A DNA stretch of 6,722 nucleotides from Rubrobacter sp. (GTDB lineage Bacteria; Actinomycetota; Rubrobacteria; Rubrobacterales; Rubrobacteraceae). The stretch's first letter is position 1. Each line of letters starts with the position of its first letter. Below the pieces are notes generated by a model that saw only the letters and a program-made list of their open reading frames with translations, did not search any database and had not been told where the DNA came from. The stretch covers positions 1 to 6,722 of the forward strand of contig JADDPY010000420.1 in NCBI GenBank assembly GCA_016781635.1. Reading direction: 5' to 3'. This document shows positions 1-5,251 of this stretch, piece after piece. Both the position numbers and the translations under genes were made by a program.

Positions 1-1
1 C

Positions 2-463
2 GAGGTCTCTTCCCAGGAGTTGCCGCCGCCACCGGATTCTCCGTCTGTGGAGCTGGGAGCGGCCGTAGAGGCAGTGCCAACCCAGAACCTTTCACCGCCT
101 CCTCCAGTACCCGAGGAGGATCTGTCCTCGGCCCCTGCGGTCCCCGCCCAGGAGCTACCTCCGCCCCCGGATGTTTCGAGCGAAGAAGTGTCGCCGCCGC
201 GGGAGGTAGCAAGCCAGGAGTTGCCGCCTGCACCACCATCTCCGGCCCCGACTTCACCCGGGAACTCCGAGAGCCGTATCGAGGAGGTCGAGATGACCGT
301 GCCAGTGGTCCGGGAGGAACTGGTTGTTACGAAGCGCCCGGTAATCAAGGAGGAACTGAGGATAAAAAGGAAGGTCGTTGAGGAGGAAGAGTTAATCGAT
401 GTCGATTTGCGCAAGGAGGAGGTCGACATCGAGGACACGTCGGGGAGCGCTCGCGGGGTCTGA
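2..463 (+). CDS. Proline-rich repeat protein ending in a DUF2382-like domain (5' end outside window)
   Basis: The reading frame is open from the first complete codon (2-4) to the TGA at 461-463, so the start lies upstream; the TTG at 20-22 is an internal leucine inside a repeat. The visible 153 residues fall into two parts. Residues 2-79 are degenerate 11-residue units rich in Pro, Glu, Val and Ser (for example VPAQELPPPPD). After a short Pro/Ser linker, residues of about 93-147 (nt 278-442) form a highly charged segment of alternating strands, with motifs such as VPVVREELVVTKRPV and ELRIKRKVV. This pattern matches the DUF2382 family, which often occurs with PRC-barrel domains and is abundant in Rubrobacter. 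Function is unknown; a stress or cell-envelope role is often suggested for the family but nothing here proves it. No signal peptide or membrane segment is visible in this portion. The 3' end is followed by a hairpin, so this gene probably ends its own transcript. I am fairly sure of the frame and of the DUF2382 resemblance. Confidence 0.8.
   Translation, partial: EVSSQELPPPPDSPSVELGAAVEAVPTQNLSPPPPVPEEDLSSAPAVPAQELPPPPDVSSEEVSPPREVASQELPPAPPSPAPTSPGNSESRIEEVEMTVPVVREELVVTKRPVIKEELRIKRKVVEEEELIDVDLRKEEVDIEDTSGSARGV
5..238 (+). repeat. Degenerate 33-bp / 11-residue coding repeats
   Basis: Seven units of 33 bases can be laid out in frame: 5-37, 38-70, then one extra codon (71-73), 74-106, 107-139, 140-172, 173-205 and 206-238. 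The encoded consensus is roughly V-x-x-Q/E-E-L-x-P-P-P-x. The best conserved units are VSSQELPPPPD, VPAQELPPPPD and VASQELPPAPP; the second unit (SPSVELGAAVE) is the most divergent. The array continues to the left edge and probably beyond it. The high Pro content argues against a coiled coil and suggests an extended spacer in front of the charged C-terminal domain. Confidence 0.75.
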
Positions 464-476
464 AGTCCTACGAGGA

Positions 477-504
477 GACCGGCAGGGCCTGATCGTCGGC
501 GGTC
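477..504 (+). other. Weak hairpin abutting the terminator-like stem
   Basis: GACCG (477-481) can pair with CGGTC (500-504), with one more C-G pair after a G-G mismatch, leaving a large loop. It lies directly against the stronger hairpin at 505-528, so the two would form tandem stems just after the stop codon of the left-edge gene. Alone it is weak and may be chance. Confidence 0.3.
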
Positions 505-528
505 TGGAGGGTACTTCGGTACCCTCCA
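505..528 (+). terminator. UUCG-capped hairpin after the DUF2382 gene
   Basis: A perfect 10-bp stem (505-514 with 519-528, arm TGGAGGGTAC) is closed by a TTCG tetraloop, giving the very stable C(UUCG)G cap. It lies 41 bases after the TGA at 461-463 and well before the rplM promoter, which is where a terminator is expected. There is no T-run after it. Stem-only terminators without a U tract are widely predicted in GC-rich actinobacteria, so termination or 3'-end protection is the likely role, but this is an inference from position and structure. Confidence 0.65.
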
Positions 529-555
529 TCTGAAAACGGCAGAGCGTCGACGGCT

Positions 556-571
556 CGGTGCACTTGCACCG
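556..571. promoter_or_regulatory. 16-bp palindrome upstream of rplM (possible operator or small hairpin)
   Basis: CGGTGCACTTGCACCG is a perfect inverted repeat with 7-base arms and a 2-base centre. It sits about 50 bases upstream of the proposed -35 element of rplM. As DNA it has the form of a dimeric-regulator site; as RNA it would be a 6-bp stem with a 4-base loop. No second copy is seen in the window, so an operator role is only a possibility. Confidence 0.35.
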
Positions 572-621
572 CTGTCTTGCATGCTCGTGGTATTTTGCGC
601 CCGTCTCCCGTCGGCCTGTAT

Positions 622-650
622 CTGTCGACGGGGTGCGCATATGCTAGTAT
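622..650 (+). promoter_or_regulatory. Candidate promoter of rplM-rpsI (extended -10)
   Basis: The -10 candidate TAGTAT (645-650) is preceded by TG one base upstream (642-643), an extended -10 arrangement. The -35 candidate CTGTCG (622-627) is 17 bases away and matches the TTGACA consensus at only three positions. Transcription would start near 656-658 and give a leader of about 46-48 bases before rplM. The stretch around 638-665 is conspicuously AT-rich compared with the rest of the window, which supports a promoter here. Confidence 0.5.
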
Positions 651-673
651 TTATCGCGTTTGCTATTGAGCAG

Positions 674-689
674 TTGGTATCGGTATCAA
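674..689 (+). other. Small hairpin in the rplM leader
   Basis: TTGGTA (674-679) can pair with TATCAA (684-689), with one G-U pair and a TCGG loop. It ends six bases before the Shine-Dalgarno of rplM. L13 represses its own operon by binding the leader in some bacteria, so a leader stem is a reasonable place to look for such control, but this stem is short and could be chance. Confidence 0.25.
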
Positions 690-695
690 GTTCGC

Positions 696-700
696 GGAGG
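696..700 (+). promoter_or_regulatory. Shine-Dalgarno of rplM (tight spacing)
   Basis: GGAGG lies only three bases from the ATG at 704. The next in-frame ATG (716) would be 15 bases away, too far, so this site supports the start at 704 even though the spacing is shorter than usual. Confidence 0.7.
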
Positions 701-703
701 AAC

Positions 704-1135
704 ATGAAAAGTTTTATGGCGCGGCCACAGTCGGTCGAGCGCAATTGGCATCTCGTCGACGTCGAGGGGAAGACGCTAGGTCGTCTGGCCTCGGAGATCG
801 CGCGCATCCTGCGTGGCAAGAACAAGCCGCAGTACACACCACACATAGACACGGGTGACTTCGTGATCGCGGTGAACGCCGAGAAGGTGGTCGTCACGGG
901 CAGGAAGGCCGAGCAGAAGTACTACTGGCGGCATTCGGGGCGCCCGGGCGGTTTGAAGACGACGAGCTACGAGGTCATGATGGACCGTAAGCCGACGGAG
1001 ATCCTGCGCAAGGCGGTCTGGGGCATGATGCCGAAGACGCGTCTCGGTCGGGCGCAGTTCAAGAAGTTGAAGATTTATGCGGGACCCGAGCATCCGCACC
1101 AGGCTCAGAACCCCCAGCCCTATGAGGTGAGGTAA
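704..1135 (+). CDS. rplM: 50S ribosomal protein L13
   Basis: L13 is an early-assembling protein of the large ribosomal subunit that binds 23S rRNA. The 143-residue product matches the usual length (142 in E. coli). It carries the hallmark segments: [14 protein letters not shown] (17-30), [19 protein letters not shown] (44-62), and the C-terminal signature region with [17 protein letters not shown] (107-123) followed by IYAGPEHPH (124-132). The ATG at 704 is chosen because [15 protein letters not shown] aligns with known L13 N-termini and GGAGG precedes it; an upstream ATG in the same frame at 581 would add 41 residues unlike any L13. The stop codon is three bases from rpsI, and the rpsI Shine-Dalgarno lies within the last codons of rplM, so the two are co-transcribed and coupled. 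Self-regulation by L13 is known in E. coli; whether it operates here is not shown. Confidence 0.98.
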   Translation: MKSFMARPQSVERNWHLVDVEGKTLGRLASEIARILRGKNKPQYTPHIDTGDFVIAVNAEKVVVTGRKAEQKYYWRHSGRPGGLKTTSYEVMMDRKPTEILRKAVWGMMPKTRLGRAQFKKLKIYAGPEHPHQAQNPQPYEVR

Positions 1136-1138
1136 AGA

Positions 1139-1537
1139 ATGGCGGCTATTCAGACGTTGTACAGCGGCACGGGCCGACGCAAGACTAGCGTGGCGCGCGT
1201 GAGGCTCCTGCCGGGCGACGGCAAGATCACGGTGAACGGCAGGGATTACAAGGAGTACTTCCCGCGTAATACCTATCAGGTCGCCGTGTCTTCTCCCTTG
1301 AAGGTCCTGGAGGTCGCGGGTACCTACGACGTCGTCGTCAAGGTCGAGGGCGGGGGCCCCACCGGTCAGGCAGAGGCAGTGCGCCACGGTATCGCTCGCG
1401 CCCTCGCCGAGGAGTCCCAGGAGGCGCGCGGCGAGCTCAAAGTCGCCGGTCTCCTTACCCGTGACTCACGCGCCGTGGAGCGCAAGAAGTATGGTTTGAA
1501 GAAGGCGCGTAAGCGTCCGCAGTTCTCCAAGCGGTAA
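1139..1537 (+). CDS. rpsI: 30S ribosomal protein S9
   Basis: S9 is a small-subunit protein in the head of the 30S particle, and its C-terminal tail contacts the P-site tRNA. The product is 132 residues, close to the 130 of E. coli. It shows the N-terminal [13 protein letters not shown] (11-23), the family signature [19 protein letters not shown] (71-89), [18 protein letters not shown] (107-124) and the canonical tail RPQFSKR (126-132) with the terminal Ser-Lys-Arg intact. The ATG at 1139 is preceded by GAGGTGAGG at 1124-1132, six bases away, overlapping the end of rplM. The rplM-rpsI pair is nearly universal in bacteria. A long hairpin follows in the gap before glmM. Confidence 0.98.
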   Translation: MAAIQTLYSGTGRRKTSVARVRLLPGDGKITVNGRDYKEYFPRNTYQVAVSSPLKVLEVAGTYDVVVKVEGGGPTGQAEAVRHGIARALAEESQEARGELKVAGLLTRDSRAVERKKYGLKKARKRPQFSKR

Positions 1538-1558
1538 GTTAGAGGGATTACGAGATCT

Positions 1559-1619
1559 CCGGCGGGCCCTCCCTCGTTGCGAGCGCAAGACGCTCGTGGC
1601 GGCACGGGGGGCCTGCCGG
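1559..1619 (+). promoter_or_regulatory. Long imperfect hairpin between rpsI and glmM
   Basis: The 61 bases fold into one extended stem. The outer stem pairs 1559-1572 with 1606-1619 (14 pairs, two of them G-U). A small asymmetric internal loop (1573 against 1603-1605) follows. The inner stem pairs 1574-1585 with 1591-1602 (12 pairs, four G-U), closed by the loop CAAGA (1586-1590). The many G-U pairs suit an RNA structure better than a DNA palindrome. It begins 21 bases after the rpsI stop and ends six bases before the glmM Shine-Dalgarno. Possible roles are partial termination after the ribosomal genes, an RNase processing site, or control of glmM translation. The T6 run at 1631-1636 starts 11 bases beyond the stem, too far for a standard intrinsic terminator. 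The structure is seen; the role is inferred. Confidence 0.6.
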
Positions 1620-1625
1620 CGTTCC

Positions 1626-1630
1626 GGAGG
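1626..1630 (+). promoter_or_regulatory. Shine-Dalgarno of glmM
   Basis: GGAGG is four bases upstream of the TTG at 1635. It decides the start: the longer in-frame GTG at 1596 lies inside the hairpin and has no comparable site. Confidence 0.75.
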
Positions 1631-1634
1631 TTTT

Positions 1635-2960
1635 TTGCAGAGGATCAAGTTCGGCACCGACGGTGTGCGCGGGGTCGCCAACGAGGGGCTGACCCCCGAG
1701 ATGGCTCTGCACCTCGGTCTCGCGGCGGCCCGTCTGTTCGGTGGTCCTATCCTCGTCGGACGCGACACGCGCCTCTCGGGCGGGATGCTCTCGGATGCCC
1801 TGGCCGCCGGAGCGGCGAGCGGGGGCGCTTCCGTGCTGGAGCTTGGCGTGCTGCCGACCCCGGGCGTGGCGGCGCTTGCAAGCAAGCTTGGCGCGAGCGC
1901 GGGAGCCGTCGTGAGCGCCTCGCACAATCCTTATCCGGACAACGGCATCAAGTTCTTTTCGGGTGATGGCCGCAAGCTTGCAGCCGACACGGAGGCCGAG
2001 CTCGAGCGGCTCACCGGCGAAGAAGGCCCTCGACCGACCGGGGGCGACGTGGGTGCTGCGGAGCCCGTGGAAGATGCAGCCGGCCTCTACGCGGAGCACG
2101 TCCTCGGGCGATTGCACCCTCGGGCCGAGGGGGTGAAGGTCCTGCTGGATTGCGCTCATGGGGCCGCCTACGAGGTCGCGCCGCTCGCGTTCTCCGGGGC
2201 CGGGGCGGATCTCTCAGTGGTCGGGAACGAGCCCGACGGGACGAACATAAACGAGGGCTTCGGCTCTACGCATGTCGAAAAGTTGGAGGTGGGGGGTAAC
2301 GACGTGGCTTTTGCCTTCGATGGCGACGCCGACCGGGTGCTCGCGGTCGATGAGATGGGCAACATGGTGGACGGGGATAGGATCCTGGCGATCCTTGCTC
2401 GCGATCTACACGAACGCGGGGCTCTGAGGAGCGGCGGGGTCGTGGTCACCGTGATGAGCAACCTGGGCTTCTTCAAAGCGATGGACGGGCTGGGGATTCC
2501 TTACGAGGTGACGCCCGTCGGCGACCGTCACGTGGCCGAGGCGATGCGAAGGAGCGGGGCGTCCCTTGGTGGCGAGCAGTCGGGGCACGTGATCCTCTCG
2601 GAGTATGCGACGACCGGCGATGGCCTCGTGACGGCACTGGCGGTCCTGGACCTGATGACGAGGAGCGGGAAGCCCCTCTCCGAGCTTGCGCGGGTGATGG
2701 AGCAGTACCCGCAGAGCCTCATAAACGTCCGGGTCGGTGGCTCTGCCCCGGACGTTGCGCGGAACGGCGCCGTGAAAGAGGCCGTCTCAAGTTCGGAGAA
2801 GAAGCTTGGCACGCAGGGCCGCATCTTGCTCAGGCCGAGCGGCACTGAGCCGGTGGTGCGGGTTATGGTGGAGCACGAGGACGCGGCGGTTTGTCGCGAG
2901 GTCTGCGAGGAGGTCGCGGCGGTAGTCGCCGAGACCGCCTCCGTGGCCAAGGGGGTTTAG
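1635..2960 (+). CDS. glmM: Phosphoglucosamine mutase
   Basis: GlmM is cytoplasmic and converts glucosamine-6-phosphate to glucosamine-1-phosphate, feeding UDP-GlcNAc for peptidoglycan. Counting from the TTG at 1635, the protein is 441 residues, near the usual 445-450. The four conserved sites of the alpha-D-phosphohexomutase family are in order: the N-terminal FGTDGVRGVAN; the phosphoserine loop SASHNP with Ser96; the Mg-binding DGDADR (229-234); the sugar-binding GGEQSGH (312-318); and the phosphate-binding RPSGTEP (400-406). The GTDGVRG opening and the glmM-type spacing distinguish it from phosphomannomutase. The TTG start gives MQRIKFGTDGVRG, as expected for GlmM. rplM-rpsI-glmM is a known actinobacterial order, where glmS or other genes often follow; here a DUF429-like gene starts three bases after the TAG. 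No catalytic residue is missing. Confidence 0.95.
   Translation: MQRIKFGTDGVRGVANEGLTPEMALHLGLAAARLFGGPILVGRDTRLSGGMLSDALAAGAASGGASVLELGVLPTPGVAALASKLGASAGAVVSASHNPYPDNGIKFFSGDGRKLAADTEAELERLTGEEGPRPTGGDVGAAEPVEDAAGLYAEHVLGRLHPRAEGVKVLLDCAHGAAYEVAPLAFSGAGADLSVVGNEPDGTNINEGFGSTHVEKLEVGGNDVAFAFDGDADRVLAVDEMGNMVDGDRILAILARDLHERGALRSGGVVVTVMSNLGFFKAMDGLGIPYEVTPVGDRHVAEAMRRSGASLGGEQSGHVILSEYATTGDGLVTALAVLDLMTRSGKPLSELARVMEQYPQSLINVRVGGSAPDVARNGAVKEAVSSSEKKLGTQGRILLRPSGTEPVVRVMVEHEDAAVCREVCEEVAAVVAETASVAKGV
2949..2955 (+). promoter_or_regulatory. Shine-Dalgarno of the DUF429-like gene
   Basis: AAGGGGG overlaps the last codons of glmM and lies eight bases before the TTG at 2964. The same heptamer precedes hisF, which supports both TTG assignments. 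Confidence 0.55.
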
Positions 2961-2963
2961 GTT

Positions 2964-3836
2964 TTGAGGTTCGTAGGGTGCTCTTTGGCGTGGCGACCGG
3001 GCGAGGCAGGGTCGCGCGAGTCGTGTCTCGTCGTCCTCGATGAGCGGGGCAGCATCGTCGCAAACTCGTTCGCGCAAGATGCTGCGGATCTCGCGGCGGC
3101 GGCGGGACGCTACGCAGAGGGACGGCGCGGGATCATGCTCGGGATAGATGCGCCGCTATCCGTGCCGAACGAGCGGGGGACGCGCAGAATCGAACGCATC
3201 CTCTCGAAGGTGGCGCTGCCGGCCTATTCGGCGAGTCGCAAGATGTTCGGCGGGGCGCCTTTCGCCGAGGAGTTCCTGGCGGCGCTCGAAGGGGTTGGGA
3301 TCGAGTACACGGACTACCCGTTCAAGCGGGCCAGGCGCCAGAGCGCGGCCACCGAGGTGGACTCGGCCGCGACGCTGAAGGTCCTTCTCTTCGAGCGCGA
3401 CGACGCCTCTGGACCGGACAGGAGCGCTGAGGAGGACCTCGCCGTCGTCCTGCGCGAGCTGCCGGAGCCGAAGTTTCGCAGGGGGAACAAGGAGGCCCGC
3501 GCCGCGTCCCTCAAGAGCGCGGTGGATGTTCTGTGGAACACGCCGGGGCTTCGCCTGAGAACGGGGAACCTCTCGGCGGACCTGGGAGCCCCCGAGAACG
3601 TGGACCTCTCCAAGCTCGATATAACGGCAGGGCTCTCGCACGCGGAGCTCGACCGGCTCGCGGCCCTCGTGGAGGGGACGCTCGCCGCTTACACTGTGCA
3701 CCGGCACTGGAAGGGTCGGGACGGCTCCATCGTGGTCGGCACCGGACATGAGGGCTCCGTCCTCCTGCCCGCGCCGGAGGGGTTGCAGTACCGCATCGCC
3801 GAGGAGTGCCGTGCTTCGTCGGTGCCTTACGTCTAG
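2964..3836 (+). CDS. DUF429-like protein (predicted RNase H-fold, function unknown)
   Basis: The 290-residue product resembles the DUF429 family, whose members are predicted, not proven, to be nucleases with an RNase H-like fold. Supporting segments are an N-terminal strand VGCSLAW (4-10) followed by CLVVLDERGSIV (21-32); GIDAPLSVPNERGTRRIER (60-78), very typical of the family; PAYSASRKMFGG (86-97); YTDYPF (115-120); and a C-terminal helix HAELDRLAALVEGTLAAY (226-243) before a GTGHEGSVLLPAP ending. DUF429 proteins usually open with a G-x-D-x-A-W motif; here the aspartate position is Ser7, while Asp62 in GIDAPL is kept. This suggests altered or lost catalysis. The TTG at 2964 is chosen for its site AAGGGGG and because the first beta strand begins at once. 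It lies between glmM (3-base gap) and hisF (15-base gap), so it is co-transcribed with them; no functional link to either pathway is visible. Family assignment is fairly likely; function unknown. Confidence 0.75.
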   Translation: MRFVGCSLAWRPGEAGSRESCLVVLDERGSIVANSFAQDAADLAAAAGRYAEGRRGIMLGIDAPLSVPNERGTRRIERILSKVALPAYSASRKMFGGAPFAEEFLAALEGVGIEYTDYPFKRARRQSAATEVDSAATLKVLLFERDDASGPDRSAEEDLAVVLRELPEPKFRRGNKEARAASLKSAVDVLWNTPGLRLRTGNLSADLGAPENVDLSKLDITAGLSHAELDRLAALVEGTLAAYTVHRHWKGRDGSIVVGTGHEGSVLLPAPEGLQYRIAEECRASSVPYV

Positions 3837-3837
3837 G

Positions 3838-3844
3838 AAGGGGG
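3838..3844 (+). promoter_or_regulatory. Shine-Dalgarno of hisF
   Basis: AAGGGGG lies seven bases before the TTG at 3852. A second in-frame TTG at 3858 would be 13 bases away, so 3852 is preferred. Confidence 0.6.
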
Positions 3845-3851
3845 ATCCTAT

Positions 3852-4613
3852 TTGGGCTTGAAGGTCCGCATCATCCCATGCCTGGACGTAAACGCGGGGA
3901 GGGTCGTCAAGGGGACGAAGTTCAAGGACCTGCGAGACGCGGGTGACCCGGTGGAGCTCGCCGCCCTCTACGACCGCGAGGGGGCCGACGAGCTTGTCTT
4001 CTACGACATCACGGCCTCCCACGAGGGACGCGATACCGCGGCGAGGCTCGCGAGGGCAACCGCGGAAGAGGTCTTTATCCCTTACACCATCGGCGGCGGC
4101 GTGAGGACCGCGGACGACATGCGCGCAATGCTACGGGCCGGGGCCGACAAGGTCTCCATCAACAGCGCCGCCGTGAGGACACCGGAGCTTATAGACGCGG
4201 GTGCGGAGCGTTTCGGGAGCCAGTGCGTCGTCCTCAGCGTGGACGTCAAGCGTAAGGAAGATGGGCGGTCCGGCTGGGAGGTCTACCTGAACGGGGGGCG
4301 CGTGAACACAGGCATCGACGCCGTCGAGTGGTGCGTCGAGGGGGAGAAGCGAGGGGCGGGGGAGTACGTTTTGAACAGCATGGATGCCGACGGGACGGAG
4401 GTTGGCTACGATCTGGATCTTATAAGCGAGGTCGCGGGCAGGACGGGATTGCCGATCATCGCCTCCGGCGGGGCCGGGCACCCGGACCATATGGTCTCCG
4501 CCGTCCGCGCCGGCGCTTCCGCCGTACTCGCCGCGAGCATCTTCCACTTCAACGAGTGGACCATCGCGGACACGAAGGAGAAGCTCGCCGAGGCCGGGGT
4601 CCCGGTCCGATGA
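3852..4613 (+). CDS. hisF: Imidazole glycerol phosphate synthase, cyclase subunit
   Basis: HisF, with the glutaminase HisH, turns PRFAR plus ammonia into imidazole glycerol phosphate and AICAR in histidine synthesis. The 253-residue product is the normal length and a complete (beta-alpha)8 barrel. The two catalytic aspartates are present: Asp12 in RIIPCLDV (6-13) and Asp131 in VLSVDVKR (127-134). Phosphate-binding loops are IGGGVRT (80-86) and SGGAGH (205-210), with NTGIDAVEW (152-160) and AASIFHF (228-234) also typical. [13 protein letters not shown] (178-190) is characteristic of HisF and separates it from its paralogue HisA. The start is TTG with AAGGGGG upstream. The TGA overlaps the ATG of hisIE by four bases (ATGA, 4610-4613), indicating translational coupling. 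hisH and hisA are not in the window and must lie elsewhere. Confidence 0.96.
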   Translation: MGLKVRIIPCLDVNAGRVVKGTKFKDLRDAGDPVELAALYDREGADELVFYDITASHEGRDTAARLARATAEEVFIPYTIGGGVRTADDMRAMLRAGADKVSINSAAVRTPELIDAGAERFGSQCVVLSVDVKRKEDGRSGWEVYLNGGRVNTGIDAVEWCVEGEKRGAGEYVLNSMDADGTEVGYDLDLISEVAGRTGLPIIASGGAGHPDHMVSAVRAGASAVLAASIFHFNEWTIADTKEKLAEAGVPVR

Positions 4614-5251
4614 GCGCCCACGAGAACCCCACCGGAGAAGTCCGCTACGACGAGAACGGGCTCGTCCCCGTGGTCGCTCAGGACGCGACGACGAGCGAGG
4701 TTTTGACCCTGGCTTATGCGAACCGCGAGGCCGTCGAAAAGACGCTTCAAACCGGCGAGGCCCACTTCTACTCACGCTCCCGCGACGAACTCTGGCGCAA
4801 GGGCGAGACGAGCGGGAATACGCAGCGCGTGATCGAGGTCCGCCTCGACTGCGACGGCGACGCCCTGCTCTACAGGGTCGACCCCGCGGGCCCGGCCTGC
4901 CACACTGGAGAGCGGACCTGCTTTTTTACAACGCTGTCGGAGGAGGGTGGAACGCCGGTGGGGGAGCAGCCGCACCTCGGGCATACCCTGACGAGGCTCA
5001 CCGGCACGATAAAGGAGCGCCACGGGGAGATGCCGGAGGGCTCCTACACGGCGAAGCTGTTTACGCGTGGCGCGGGGTACATCGGCCAGAAGGTCGGGGA
5101 GGAGGCGGTCGAGGTCGTGGTGGCGGCGCTGGAGAACGACAGGGTCGCGGAGGAGACGGCGGACCTCCTATACCACCTCCTGGTGCTGCTGGAAGAGCGG
5201 GGCGTCCCCACCGAAGAGGTGGCGAGGATACTCGATGAACGGCACAGGTAG
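4610..5251 (+). CDS. hisIE: Bifunctional phosphoribosyl-AMP cyclohydrolase / phosphoribosyl-ATP pyrophosphatase
   Basis: This fused enzyme performs steps 2 and 3 of histidine synthesis: PR-ATP is hydrolysed to PR-AMP (HisE part), and its adenine ring is then opened (HisI part). The protein has 213 residues. Residues 1 to about 112 are the HisI domain, with [18 protein letters not shown] (53-70), the metal-binding RLDCDGDA containing Asp80, Asp82 and Asp84, and the zinc-ligand cysteines Cys81, Cys97 and Cys104 ([12 protein letters not shown]). Residues of about 122-213 are the HisE domain, an all-helical MazG-like fold with KVGEEAVE (161-168) and [14 protein letters not shown] (181-194). The ATG at 4610 overlaps the hisF stop by four bases; the frame stays open further upstream but that part only shadows hisF. 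The 3' end overlaps trpE by 17 bases. In Mycobacterium and Streptomyces, hisI at this place is a single-domain gene and hisE is separate, so the fusion is a notable difference. Confidence 0.96.
   Translation: MSAHENPTGEVRYDENGLVPVVAQDATTSEVLTLAYANREAVEKTLQTGEAHFYSRSRDELWRKGETSGNTQRVIEVRLDCDGDALLYRVDPAGPACHTGERTCFFTTLSEEGGTPVGEQPHLGHTLTRLTGTIKERHGEMPEGSYTAKLFTRGAGYIGQKVGEEAVEVVVAALENDRVAEETADLLYHLLVLLEERGVPTEEVARILDERHR
5224..5228 (+). promoter_or_regulatory. Shine-Dalgarno of trpE inside hisIE
   Basis: GAGGA lies six bases before the ATG at 5235, within the last codons of hisIE. It supports the overlapping trpE start. Confidence 0.6.

Noticed and set aside
5..238. A CRISPR array, suggested by the 33-base period
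   Set aside because: There is no alternation of identical repeats and unrelated spacers; the period is an in-frame amino-acid repeat with degenerate codons.
581..703. An in-frame upstream extension of rplM beginning at ATG 581
   Set aside because: The extra 41 residues do not resemble L13, the candidate promoter at 622-650 lies inside this stretch, and the ATG at 704 has its own Shine-Dalgarno and gives a normal L13 N-terminus.
776..1387. Long reverse-strand open frames, such as this one opposite rplM and rpsI, and similar ones opposite glmM, the DUF429-like gene, hisF and trpE
   Set aside because: All lie opposite well-supported genes; GC-rich codon use leaves long open frames on the opposite strand. 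Their translations are Arg/Pro/Ala-rich with no recognisable motif.
1596..1634. A GTG start for glmM at 1596
   Set aside because: It lies in the 3' arm of the long hairpin, lacks a Shine-Dalgarno and adds 13 residues not expected before the GlmM opening motif.
1620..1640. The T6 run at 1631-1636 as part of an intrinsic terminator with the 1559-1619 hairpin
   Set aside because: Eleven bases separate the stem from the T run, and the run overlaps the glmM ribosome-binding region and start codon. Standard terminators have the run directly after the stem.
1538..1640. A metabolite-sensing ribozyme or riboswitch of the glmS type in front of glmM
   Set aside because: The gap is under 100 bases and folds as one simple hairpin; the glmS ribozyme is larger, has a pseudoknotted core and precedes glmS, not glmM.
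4328..4609. An upstream extension of the hisIE frame
   Set aside because: It lies wholly inside hisF in another frame, is rich in Arg and Gly as out-of-frame GC-rich sequence tends to be, and the ATGA overlap at 4610 is a typical coupled start.
5190..5235. A tryptophan attenuator in front of trpE
   Set aside because: trpE starts inside hisIE with a 17-base overlap, leaving no space for a leader peptide with Trp codons or for competing hairpins.
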